Positions 1-9,940 of a DNA stretch of 64,000 nt are shown here, one piece after another (within the stretch, counting starts at the first letter, position 1; each line of letters opens with the position of its first letter). Under the pieces are notes generated by a model, which saw nothing but the letters and a program-made list of their open reading frames with translations, was not told the DNA's origin and ran no database searches. Source of the DNA: Ipomoea triloba (taxonomy: Eukaryota; Streptophyta; Magnoliopsida; Solanales; Convolvulaceae); the NCBI RefSeq assembly GCF_003576645.1, contig NC_044920.1, forward strand, positions 9,044,298-9,108,297. The letters are read 5' to 3'. The translations under genes were made by a program, and so were the position numbers.

Positions 1-86
1 CCCTGTTTCGAGTCAGAATCCTAAGTCAAACCGTTTCGAGTCAGCTCTAGTTTCGCGTTAACCAAGTTTCGAAGTCAGCTTAGGTT
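1..86 (+). other. Left part of the 5' leader of gypsy element G1
   Basis: This short stretch continues directly into 3598 once the solo LTR at 87-3592 and one copy of its AGGTT target duplication are removed. The rejoined leader then runs to the gag start at 3980. Repeated GTTTCGA and GTCAG words give it a low-complexity look. The 5' LTR and primer site of G1 would lie to the left, outside the window. Confidence 0.7.
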
Positions 87-415
87 TGTAACACCCCGGT
101 TCTCAAGACTTACACTTATCACGAAATCCGTAATAAACGCTGCGGAAGCTTATACATCATATCAACAGAAAACCGGGTGCTACCGCCACACTTAGAGTGA
201 ATTCTATCACCTCTTTGATAAAACTTCCACTCTCAGTGCACAGGCTAAAAGAAATTTCACTCAACATCAACACCCCAAACATCAAAATATAATATTTTAG
301 GTATATATATATATATTAATATCAAAAGATATCTACAAGAGTTTGCCCGACGGGCTGTCATTACAAACTCCGGGTCCTCCACAACCTAACAGACTAGAGT
401 CAGCCAAAACTAAGG

Positions 416-625
416 TTACCAAAAGATATTTACTGGGCTGACTGGGGTTGCTAGAGTATAGTCAGGGGATGCTGGAGTATAGCCTGGAGAGTAGCCTTGA
501 GAATAGGGTGGAGAATACGGGTCTCTGCCCGACGTGTCATGCAGAATCTGACCAACAAAAGTAGGTCCCGGGCAAACATGATCAGGAGTGTTTGCCGGGC
601 TACAGGATCCCTCACTGGATGACAT
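416..625 (-). CDS. LTR-encoded ORF, diverged and shortened copy (69 aa)
   Basis: This is an unrecognised small ORF in the sense strand of the solo LTR. It starts at an ATG placed exactly as in the 144-145 aa ORFs at 6610-7044 and 9941-10378, directly after TTTCAG. The N-terminal SSxxSCSPxN motif and the later DPY...GY(S/A)P motif are shared, and the middle is Pro/Ser/Tyr-rich. It stops before the conserved C-terminal half (YGFYPIE...EGEWHLV) of the longer copies, so it is either truncated or a shorter family variant. The frame is open upstream to 724, but homology argues for the start at 625. No transmembrane segment or known domain is visible. Function unknown. Confidence 0.45.
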   Translation of the reverse strand: MSSSEGSCSPANTPDHVCPGPTFVGQILHDTSGRDPYSPPYSQGYSPGYTPASPDYTLATPVSPVNIFW

Positions 626-1212
626 CTGAAATGACGTACACGGTGAAGTGTAGTTAGCACGACGGCTAAGTAAGGTAATCCATTTGTCACTTCCATCAGG
701 TAAAAGTTTTGACAAATATTTCATAAAGGTAAATACACATTACCAAATATGGTGTCCAGGTCTTTCATAACTGAAATCAATAGTTAATGCCATATAATTA
801 CAAGAATATAATGAGTATATAAGTCACAACACATTTCCTTACTCAAATTTCCTAGTTCATCAAACTAGGTTGCCTTTGACTTCTTTTTCATTCGGGCTAG
901 GTTTTCAGCACTAGCCATGTCTATTACATATGTCATTGCCGCAATTATGACCTCTAGTTGTCTTTAATTACGAAAACGCTACTTAGTTTCTGACTAGAAG
1001 CAAGAGACCTTATTGAGGATACAAGTTTCTTTGACTAGACCGAAATCGGATCTGGACATGGGGATTACGGTCCTGCCCCAAGTCTCATTCGTGATCCCTT
1101 GGACGAAGGTTCATCATTATGGTCCCTAGTTTGGCCCCACCTAGGTCCATAAAGCTGATACCAACCCGAAAATGACATGAGTATCTATACTTAAGTGTGC
1201 ACACCCCCACGG

Positions 1213-1303
1213 CCTACGCCTGACTGAGTGATATAGAAAACTCCCCTGCGCCTGACTGAGTGACGCAGAGACTCCCTACGCCTGACGAAGTGACGTAGAG
1301 ACA
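1213..1303. repeat. Three-unit tandem repeat of about 30 bp, each able to form a hairpin
   Basis: Units start at 1213, 1245 and 1275 and share GCCTGACTGAGTGA. Unit 2 has CTGCG (1246-1250) pairing with CGCAG (1264-1268); unit 3 has CTACG (1276-1280) pairing with CGTAG (1294-1298). The stem changes on both sides together. The start of the array corresponds to the place where the G2 LTR is broken by an N join (11078) and a 232-base gap (12548-12779). Confidence 0.7.
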
Positions 1304-1548
1304 ACTGTACATATATTGAAGAAAACCATCGGTACTATAGCCCGAGGTAATATAAATGACAAGGTCCTCTTTGACTTCCTGAAACTAAGGTTTTGAAAAC
1401 ATTTTCCTTCCTTTCTCATCTTCCTTGAGTCAAAATCATTTTTGGACATTTTCCACAAAATCAAGTCCCCATTTTGAAATCAATTACCATTCTCACCTAG
1501 GTTCACAAGTCTTGTCTCTCAAAACATTTTCCATCATCACCCTACACG

Positions 1549-2100
1549 TATGTATATATGCATACCACACAACACTTTCCACATATTTATGCATATTCAC
1601 TTAAGGTACACATACCCAAATATATACATACTACAACACTTTATTTAATTATACATACATACTCATATATGTACATATATACACACATTACCCGTATATA
1701 TACATATATACATAATACACATATATACATATATACACACATACCATATATATATATACACAACACGTATATATATATATATATGCTGCCCCATACACAC
1801 ATATAATATGTATACATAATACAGTACATATACTACAATTATATATACATAATGTCATACGTTATACTACTTGTACCTACTTGTTGTATACTATATAAAT
1901 ACATGTACATATATATACATCCTATACATATGATATATATATACTACATACACGTATATATGTATATATATATTGACATATACTATATTCACAATATAGG
2001 TAATTTGGCCTACTAACAACATAACATAACATATTTCATAGTATAGATAATTACACATACTAGTACCATAACATGAAGTATACATATGTGTATTATGTAG
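1549..2100. repeat. TA/CA-rich degenerate microsatellite inside the solo LTR
   Basis: Long runs of ATATAT, ACACAT and TATACA words continue through this stretch. ORFs open on both strands translate to Tyr/Ile/His/Thr-only peptides and are artefacts of the repeat. A similar tract sits at 13160-13230 in the G2 LTR, so it is an old property of this LTR family. Confidence 0.75.
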
Positions 2101-3597
2101 AACATAGTCATAATCCACGTCCTTAGCATCACCTAATCACCATTAACTCACTAACTACTTCAAAATTATCATTAACACATCCATAATCATACTAAGCATA
2201 ATTCAGAAAATTTCAGCTTGGCGCAGTCCGAAAGATTGAGCCGGTAAAAATAGTTCCCGAACTCCTTTCCACTTGAAATTTTTATGGTAGGATCCCAACT
2301 TATAGTACTTGATGTCCATAAAACTTTTTGGTCATTTTGGTCCGCGAATAAACACAGAAAATTTCATGTTTGCCCTTGGCAGTGTGCTGTCCGGAAATTT
2401 TTGCCTCTCTCTGGACCAGTTTTGGGAAAAATTCCGAAAACCATACTTATACTACTCCGATCATTATGAAATTTAATATGCGGGTTCTAAACTTATAGAA
2501 CTACATGTCTAAAAAAAATAGGATCAAAATACCATACCAATTTTTCCCAATAAATCTCGGAAGTTACTGCCAGAATCTATCCTGATTTCTTTTCACTATT
2601 TTCACAAGTATAAGCCTATATGGACATAAATACAACATATACAAGCATATCCAAGCTATGAACATGTATACAAAAATATTCCCAAAGCTCCAAAAACACC
2701 ATATTTCAACCAAATAATCAATTATCTAATTTCAAGTGACTAAACCAACTTAAGGGAATTCCTTACCTCAATTAGCTACTAAAATCCTTAGAAAGAGTCT
2801 TTGAGTGATTTCCCCCAAATTCTTCTTGAAACCCTAGACCAGAATCCAACATCATAAAAACACAATTTAGGAAATCTAAACTTAGATTATGAATCTAGAG
2901 AGGAATATAAGACTATCTACCGAATAAAATTAACGATTTACCGAATAAATTGAAGAGGTGTGAAGGAATTGGCTATGGTGGTTGAAGCTTGGATGAAGAA
3001 GATGATGGAAATTTCTCTTCCCCTTTCCCTTGTGATTATTTCGGCCAAATGGCCAAAATGGGAGGAGAAAACTCTTTATAAATCAAGATAAAATTTTTGG
3101 GATCACAATTGGGTGACACATGTCAAATTCCTATTGGTAACTTTAAGAAAATATCTCAATTTAGACAGTTCGGGGTCAAAACAGATGAATTTTCGGTAGA
3201 AAATAATTTAAATAGAATATTTCTTGAAACCACAAATTTATTCCAGTCAAAAGCTCCAAATTGGGCTAGGTTCAGTTCACTGCGGGAATTTCGCGGTGTA
3301 CGATCAGAAATAAATTTTGACCCTTATACTCCGTCCAAATTCAACTTAACTAAGCAGGAAGTTCATACTTAGTCATAATATGCTTAATAGTCCATTTCCT
3401 AGGAAATCCGAGCTGAAAATTCGTCCTCGAAAATTTTACGGTTCGTGACCGGCACGAACGATCGCAGCTTAATAATAACTATATTTCCTTATAAAAATCC
3501 TTTTGACGCATCGGTCACTCATCTCAGGAATGTCATAGCTTAAAGACATATTTCTCGAACCTTAATCTTATTCGAAAAGACGAGGGGTTACAAGGTT

Positions 3598-3979
3598 CGT
3601 TAAGGCCAACCTAAGTCATTGTTACAGCTTGATGAGTACAAGTTTCGGAGCGGAGCTGGAATGGAGGCCGAGTAGCATAAGGAGGGGGCATTTCACTTTT
3701 ACTTTACAGAATCTCACGATTCTGGTTGTTGAACAGTATAATCCATACTTGTGTTTTCCTGCATGTGTTTGCTTAAGCTTTTTGTGAGTGAGCTTGCTAG
3801 CGTAATGCGTTAGTTATCATTACGCTATGTTTGAAACCCTTGCTTAGAGGGTATGAAAAGGTGAATGTTAGGAAGGAGTGTATAGAACTTGAGTAGGTGC
3901 TATACTGACTACCTAACTAGTTAATTCCGTAAGAACTTTTATACTTCGGGTATTAATTTGGAATTATCATCCAGCGAAT
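3598..3979 (+). other. Right part of the 5' leader of gypsy element G1
   Basis: Untranslated leader between the solo-LTR insertion and gag. It shares GGAGCGGAGCTGGA and nearby words with the G2 leader (minus strand, near 9405), which identifies it as the same family. No primer site is present here because the LTR next to it is a later insertion. Confidence 0.65.
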
Positions 3980-5937
3980 ATGCTGCCGAGATGAAATGCG
4001 CCTGCGGGTAACAACGATAATATCTCTGCAATAGATCGTATGGCTCAAGCAATGGAGAGAATGGCTGAGTTTATGCCAGCTCAGCAAGGTCAGAACCAAA
4101 ATCAGGGACAGCCACGGATGGATTTTGCTAAGGCAATAGCGAACCGACAAGCACCGTACTACGCAGGAGAAAAAGATCCGATGATTTTGGAAGAGTGGAT
4201 CCGAACGTTCGACAAGTTGCTTAACGCAGTGAATTGTCCTGCGAATCAGCGAGTACCTTCTGCGGTCTATTACTTGACAAAAGCCGCAGACAATTGGTGG
4301 GCGACAGTCTGACCTGATCTCCTGCAAGACCCAGCGTTTGGTTGGGAAGAATTCAAGGTGGAATAAAGGGAACAATTCTACACTGAGCGTATTAAAGGGA
4401 TTAAATGTGAAGAGTTTCTGCGATTAAAGCAGAAGGGAGCAACTATCTAGGAATATCATGACCAATACGTTGAGCTGATGCGTTTTGCTCAAGAGATCGT
4501 ACCTGATGAGGCAAGTAAGGCAAGAAGATTCGTTCGGGGATTGGACTGGAGCATAAGAGGAATGATCGCACCATTCATGTGCACTACTTTGAAAGAGGCG
4601 TATGATAGAGCCTCGGATCATTATCAAGTGTACTTGGACCAACAGGAGGTCTATGGCCGAAGTAAGAGGAAAGCTGATGACAAGTCACGGAAGTTCCCGT
4701 CAGGAAACAAGAAGACCAACCAAGGCAGCTTCAACCCAATGCGAGGAAGGGAAGGAATCAATCAGGGGAACCGTCCTGCTTGCCCAAGATGTGGAAGGAA
4801 TCACCCCGGAGAAAACTGTCAAGGAATAAAGTTTAGGTGCTTCAAGTGTGGTCTCCTTGGCCACAAATCTTTCCAGTGCCAAAGTCAGGTAGACAGTCCC
4901 CAAAAACCTCAATAGAGCGTGAATCAAGGAAGGAGATTCAATGGGAATGCCGGCCAGAAGTCTGCAGGGGTAAAAGACAAGAGGACCAACTCCCAGTCTG
5001 TGAATGTGGGAAGACCAGCGAACGCCACGTTTGGTTCCAACCACAAGGGAAAGCAAGTGATGGGAGAAAGCAGTGGAGAGAAGCAAGGCAGGATTTACGT
5101 CGTCAATAGCGCTCAGGCTCAGGCTAGCGACGCCATAACTGGTACATTCCCCATAAACTCAGTACTTGGATTAGTCCTATTTGATACAGGGGCTACCAAT
5201 TCATTTATATCCTCTGCGTTCGCTGATAAACTAAAGTTAAGGCCTACCGCTAAGTTAGATTTAAATATCACAACGGCTTCGGGAGTAGTAGTATCCTGTA
5301 AGGATGGTTATGACGACGTTGCTATAGAAATAGCGGGGTTTAACTGTCCCGGAAACCTCATTCGTTTTGAACTTGAAGGTATCGATGTAGTACTCGGGAT
5401 GGATTGGTTGGATAAGTACAAAGCTCGGATCGTGTGTAATGAGCGAAAAATTGTCCTGCGAGGACCAAAGGGAAGGAGAATATCCTACCGAGGAATTGGC
5501 AAGCAACCCGAGTCAAGGTTGTTGACGATGCAGAAATTAAAGAAGTACGTTCGCTAGGGATGCGAAGTGTATCTCTGCTTGGTGCAAGACGGCGAAGTAG
5601 AAGAACTCGAGATTGACCGAATTCCAATTGTATGTGAATTTCCTGACGTATTCCCCGATGATCTCACGGAAATGCCACCGGAAAGGTAAGTGGAATTCAC
5701 CATCGATCTCGTACCAGGAACCTCACCTATCTCGAAAGCGCCTTATCGGATAGCACCCAAAGAGATGGAGGAGCTAAAAGCACAATTGGCGGAATTATTG
5801 GAAAAAGGATTTATTAGGCCAAGCGTATCGCCTTGGGGCGCACCGGTACTGTTCGTGAAGAAGAAGGATGGGAGTCTTAGACTGTGCATTGATTATAGGG
5901 AGCTCAACCGAGTCACAGTAAAGAACAAGTACCCGTT
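3980..5937 (+). pseudogene. Ty3/gypsy gag-protease-RT polyprotein of G1, nonsense-riddled and 3'-deleted
   Basis: One reading frame runs from the ATG at 3980 to 5937 and is interrupted only by stops: TGA 3992, TGA 4310, TAA 4364, TAG 4448, TAG 4913, TAG 5555 and TAA 5687. No frameshift was seen. In order it encodes a retrotransposon gag domain (YYAGEKDP... around 4155), two cysteine knuckles (CPRCG...ENC and CFKCGLLGH near 4780-4875), an aspartic protease with DTGATNSF at about 5182, and the start of reverse transcriptase ([14 protein letters not shown], then [11 protein letters not shown]). Translation breaks at NKYPL, before the catalytic YxDD, so most of RT plus RNase H and integrase are missing. 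The gag and protease match G2 closely. RT sequence suggests a chromovirus-like lineage (inference). Not functional. Confidence 0.92.
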
Positions 5938-6225
5938 GAGATGTTTGACTTGCGGGAGGCTTGTGAGTTGTGGCCCGAAGTTGTTGAGATGTTTGACTTG
6001 CGGGAGGCTTGTGAGCCATGGCCCGAAATTGTTGAGATGTTTGACTTACGGGAGGCTTGTGAGCCGTGGCCCGAAGTTGTTGAGATGTTTGACTTGCGAG
6101 AGGCTTGTGAACCGTGGCCCGAAGTTGTTGAGATGTTTGACCTGTGGGAGGCATGAGTGCCGTGGCCCGAGGTTATTGAGATGTTCGACCTGCGGGAGGC
6201 ATGAATCCCGTGGCCCGAGGTTCTT
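5938..6225 (+). repeat. 48-bp minisatellite, six units, fused to the truncated RT
   Basis: Units start at 5938, 5986, 6034, 6082, 6130 and 6178, each beginning GAGATGTTTGAC or GAGATGTTCGAC. Because 48 is a multiple of three and most units lack stops, several frames stay open; one reads [16 protein letters not shown] repeatedly. The last two units are the most diverged. The array directly follows the RT fragment and precedes LTR sequence. It may be a 3' untranslated repeat brought next to RT by deletion, or an expansion at a deletion junction. Confidence 0.9.
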
Positions 6226-6264
6226 GAAAATATTCCGAGAATGCCTTGCACTTATCCAGGGGGA

Positions 6265-7419
6265 AACTAAGTAAATTTACTAACTATGAAAATCCAGTTA
6301 CTCCGTAACTACGTTGAAGAATAAAATGTCACGAGTTTTGAAGCAGTAAAGTGTGTGTTGTTGAACTCTCTATTTTGAGTTAAATGATGGAAATTCTCGG
6401 AAATGAAAGTATTATATGCTAATGTCACTCATATACTCTACTATACTTCTTTTTGTTGATAATCTAGTTGCAGGTAGACTTCAACTTATGGGTAAAGCTT
6501 ACAGTTTTCTGAGTATTATGTTTTTCGAAACCTTTGTTTACTTTTGAGTGACAATGGATTTCCTTACTTAGCCGTCGTGCTAACTACACTTCACTGTGTC
6601 CTTTATCAGATGCAATCTAGCGTGGGCTCGTGCAGCCCCGGGGACTCTGATGACCCTTCAGAGTTCGTGTTCCCTGTCTTAGACTATGACGACTATGTAC
6701 AGTACCTATCAGATGGTGACCCGTTTGCTCCAGGCTACGCTCCAGAACCTCCAGTTCCGGCTTGTACTCCTAACCCCGTTCCCACTCCTGTCTCACCAGT
6801 GGTACCTGTTTGGTCTCCTACCCCCGTTAGTCCGTGGTGTCCTATGGATGTCATTCAGGCAAGCTATGGGTTTTATCCCATAGAGGTTTTACCTGAGAGT
6901 GACCCCCTTGAGTTTGTCGTTCACTATCCCTATCCGTGGGACCCGAGTCCCCCGGAGTATCATGAGGAGTGGATGATGTACATCAACACTTGCAAGTTCC
7001 TGGACCACATTACTTGGTTTGAGGGTGAGTGGCACCTCGTCTGAGGCACGTATACTGGCCCGGTGTACCACTCGTTAGACTAGTTGTGTCTCGGAAGGAA
7101 AGTCGAGTCTGGCCTTTTTGTGTATATATCTTTTGTAGCCATGCTAGTTCTAAGCTGGCTAGTAAGGTCGGGTCTAGCTCAAACTCTTTTAATGGGCTGT
7201 AACTAAACCATGGTACATGTTAGTAGCTAGTTTAGCTACTCTTTTGCTGATGCTAGATATATATATATATAAAGTTATGATGGTTATGATGATATGGTAC
7301 AGTTTCCTTATCTTTAGCCTGTGCATCTAGAATGAATCCTACATGTATGTGTTTGGGTTTAGTCTAGGTGTGGCGGTAACTACTCCGGTTATTCGGTATA
7401 GCCGAGCCGGGGTGTTACA
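6265..7419 (+). mobile_element. 3' end of the 3' LTR of G1, left part lost
   Basis: The stretch ends CCGGGGTGTTACA at 7419, the canonical end of this LTR family in sense orientation. It aligns to the reverse complement of 9600-10650, including TTGCAGGTAGA and the splice-acceptor region before the LTR ORF. The expected LTR start (TGTAACCCCTC) is absent and only about 1.15 kb of a roughly 3.3-kb LTR remains. The left border is approximate. Sequence from 7420 on is the protease region of G2, so this is G1's right insertion border. Confidence 0.85.
6610..7044 (+). CDS. LTR-encoded conserved ORF, 144 aa, function unknown
   Basis: This sense-strand ORF lies inside LTR sequence. The start at 6610 is chosen because ATGCAATCTAG is shared with the G2 copy and is preceded in both by a CAG acceptor-like site, although the frame is open from 6544. 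The protein begins MQSSVGSCSP, continues acidic (DYDDYVQYLSDGDPFAPGYAP), has a Pro/Val-rich middle and a conserved C-terminal half (YGFYPIE, SDPLEF, HYPYPWD, FLDHITW, EGEWHLV). Over the last 59 residues 44 are identical to the G2 copy by eye, in an element whose gag-pol is full of stops. There is no signal peptide, membrane segment or known domain. It could be an accessory protein or a spliced N-terminal exon. Confidence 0.6.
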   Translation: MQSSVGSCSPGDSDDPSEFVFPVLDYDDYVQYLSDGDPFAPGYAPEPPVPACTPNPVPTPVSPVVPVWSPTPVSPWCPMDVIQASYGFYPIEVLPESDPLEFVVHYPYPWDPSPPEYHEEWMMYINTCKFLDHITWFEGEWHLV

Positions 7420-9089
7420 CAGGTTGCTTCTCCATTCCTCGATAGGATATCCTCCTCCCCTTCGGTCCTCGCAGGACAACCTTTCGCTCACTGCATACTA
7501 TCTGGGCTTTATGCTTATCCAACCAGTCCATTCCTAGTACCACATCAATACCCTCTAGATCGAAACGAATGAGGTTTTCGGGACAATTGGATCCCGCTAT
7601 TTCTATTGTGATATTGCCATATCCCTCCTTACAAGCTACTACTATTCCCGAGGCAGTTCTTATATTCAAATCTAACTCAATAGTAGGCCTTAAGTTTTAT
7701 TATATCCGCAAATGTAGATGATATAAATGAATTGGTAGCTCCCGTATCGAACAATACTAAGCCAGGTACTGAGTTAATAAGAAATGTACTGGTCACAACG
7801 TCGTTAGCCTGAGCTTGCCTGCTATTGACGACGTAGATCTTGCCTTGGTTTTCTGCGCTGCTTTCTCCCACGGGTGGTTTCCCTTTGTTGGTGGGATTTG
7901 GAGCTGCGTTAGTCGGCCTCCCCCGGTTTCCTTGTTGAAAGTTGCCTCCTCCATTTCCTGCCCCTGCGGGTTTCTGGCTGGTGTTCCCACCGAATCCTCC
8001 TCTTTGATTGTTTTTCTGAGAGGGGTCCCGAAAATTGTCCATCATGGTTTGGCACTCGTAGTACTTGTGCCCCAAGAAACCGCACTTGAAGCACCTAATC
8101 TTCTCCCCTTGGAAATTCTCTCCGAGGTGATCCCGTCCACATCTTCGGCAAGTCGAACTTCTCCTCTGATTCATTCCTCCCTTCCTTTCTCATTGCATTG
8201 GATTAAATCTTCCCTGGTTAGGTTTCTTGTTGTCTGGCCTGAATTTCCCCTGTCTATCATCAACCTTCCTTTTATTCTTGCCGTAGACCTCCTGTTGATC
8301 CAGGTACACTTGGTAGTGATCGGATGCTCTGTCATATGCCTCCTTGAGAGTAGTGCACATAAACGGTGCAATCACCCCTCTCACGTTCCAATCCAGCCCA
8401 CGTACGAACCTCCTCGCCTTGCTGGCTTCGTCAGGTATGATGTTCTGAGCGAACCTCATCAGCTCCACATACTGATCATAATAGTCCTGCACAGTTGCTC
8501 CCTTTTGTTTCAATCGTAGGAATTCCTCACACTTGATTCCCTTAATCCTTTCCGTGTAGAATTGTCCTCTCAATTCTTCCTTAAATTCCTCCCAGCCAAA
8601 GTCTGGGTCTTTCAGCAAGTCGGGCCCAGCTGTTGACCACCAGTTGTCTGCCGCTTTTGTCAGATAATACACGGCGGAAGATACTCGCTGATCTGCAGGA
8701 CAGTTGACTGCATTGAGCAGCTTGTCAAACGTCCTAATCCATTCTTCCAAGATTACCGGGTCTTTTTCACCCGCATAATATGGTGGTTGCCTACTTGCTA
8801 TGGCTTTTGCAAAATCAACTCGCGGCTGTTGCCTACTTGCTATGGCTTTTGCAAAATCAACTCGCGGCTGTCTGTGATTTTGATTGGCTTTTGCAAAATC
8901 AACTCGCGGCTGTCTGTGATTTTGATTCTGGTTTGCAAAATCAACTCGCGGCTGTCTGTGATTTTGATTCTGGACTTGCTGAGCCATCATAAATCCAGCC
9001 ATTTGTTCCATTGCGAGAGCCATACGGTTCATTGCCGATATATCGTCGCCCTGACCGATAGGCATATTTCGTCTAGGCGGCATCTTCAC
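7420..9089 (-). pseudogene. Ty3/gypsy gag-protease region of G2, cut by the G1 insertion
   Basis: Gag starts at 9089 (MKMPPRRNMPIGQGDD) and carries a repeat-expanded N-terminus, the retrotransposon gag domain (YYAGEKDPVILEEWIRTF), a basic linker and two zinc knuckles (CRRCGRDH, CFKCGFLGH). An in-frame TGA near 8190 replaces the CGA found in G1. A one-base insertion near 7705 shifts the protease frame after TNSFISSTFAD. The protease core, DTGATNSF and later GIDVVLGMDWLDKHKA, is otherwise recognisable. The frame runs into the G1 LTR end at 7420, right after ISYRGMEKQP, which matches the residue order in G1 (ISYRGIGKQP). The rest of pol should lie left of the window, beyond G1. Confidence 0.9.
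8785..8975 (-). repeat. In-frame tandem repeat in G2 gag N-terminus
   Basis: The motif QPRVDFAKA or QPRVDFANQ occurs five times, with NQNH or IASR linkers, while G1 gag has it once (QPRMDFAKA). At DNA level CAAAATCAACTCGCGG recurs five times. Units are 48-54 bp and keep the frame. Confidence 0.85.
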
Positions 9090-9584
9090 CAGACGACAGT
9101 TTCAAGTTAGTTCTTGAAGCATAAAAGCTCTTAAGGAGTTAGCTAGCTACGTAGTTAGTATAGCAGCTACCCAAGTCCTATCCAGCAATTCCTAACATTC
9201 ACTTCGTTATGCTCATCAACCAGGTATCTCAACTATGGCATAACAGTTAGGAACGCACTATACTATCATGCTTACTCACAACAATTATAAGCAACGATTA
9301 ACGCACATAAAGATACACAAATATTGATCAAAGCATTCTAGAATCGGGAGATTTCGCGAAATACAGATGATGAGGTACCCCTTTTTGATGCTGCCTGGTC
9401 TCCAGCTCCGCTCCAGAAGCTCACACTTAGACTCAATTGAAATAGTCGTTTAGGTCAGTCTTAGCAAACTTAGGCTGACTCGAACTTGGGCTTTGAAAAT
9501 CGAATTCTCCGAATTTCAATCCTCGACCTACAATCGAGACCACACAACCTAGGCTTCGACCTGATTCCCAAAGGTTCAACCTAG
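9090..9584 (-). other. 5' leader of G2
   Basis: Untranslated region between the primer site and gag. It contains GAGCGGAGCTGGAG, shared with the G1 leader, and repeated GCCTAGGTTG and GGTCGA words. No other gene is seen. Confidence 0.75.
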
Positions 9585-9596
9585 GCTTTGATACCA
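9585..9596 (-). other. Primer-binding site of G2 (initiator tRNA-Met type)
   Basis: On the minus strand the sequence TGGTATCAAAGC lies three bases inside the LTR end. It matches the plant tRNA-iMet complement TGGTATCAGAGC at 11 of 12 positions. It fixes the element's orientation and marks 9600-14310 as the 5' LTR. Confidence 0.9.
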
Positions 9597-9940
9597 CTTT
9601 GTAACACCCCGGACCTACCTTCCCGTACATCCGGGGGAGTTACCGCCACACCTAGAGAGAGAGTTCTATCATTCCGCGATAAACCTCACTCTAGGTGCAC
9701 AGGCTAAAGGGAACTCTTCTAACCACAACAGCCACCCAACGGTTGCTTACACACTTATATACATATCGGCTGAAAAAGCTTAACTAAGCAATATATACAT
9801 ACTTGCACTTATAAATACATGAGTTTACCCCTCGGGTCAAAATACAGATCAAGGGTCAACTACGACCCGACTAGCCATGTTTAGCCCACACTAAGGCTAC
9901 AAAAATATGTACACAAAAAAAACTCCCAAGAACTCGACGT

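Larger units (their letters stand above)
87..3592 (-). mobile_element. Solo LTR of a Ty3/gypsy element, 3.5 kb, with target duplication
   Basis: The stretch starts TGTAACACCCCGG and ends GAGGGGTTACA, the same ends as the LTR of element G2 (9600-14310). It is flanked by AGGTT at 82-86 and again at 3593-3597, a perfect 5-bp target duplication. No internal domain adjoins either end; the flanks on both sides are G1 leader. This is the expected product of unequal recombination between the two LTRs of a full element. Sense is the minus strand, judged from G2, where the same LTR end adjoins the primer site. Inside are a truncated LTR ORF (416-625), a hairpin repeat (1213-1303) and a TA/CA microsatellite. 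Confidence 0.9.

Noticed and set aside
1558..2118. ORFs on both strands in the TA/CA tract
   Set aside because: Low-complexity Tyr/Ile/His/Thr peptides produced by a microsatellite in an LTR.
5795..6251. Minus-strand and alternative-frame ORFs over the 48-bp array
   Set aside because: Open only because the repeat length is a multiple of three and lacks stops.
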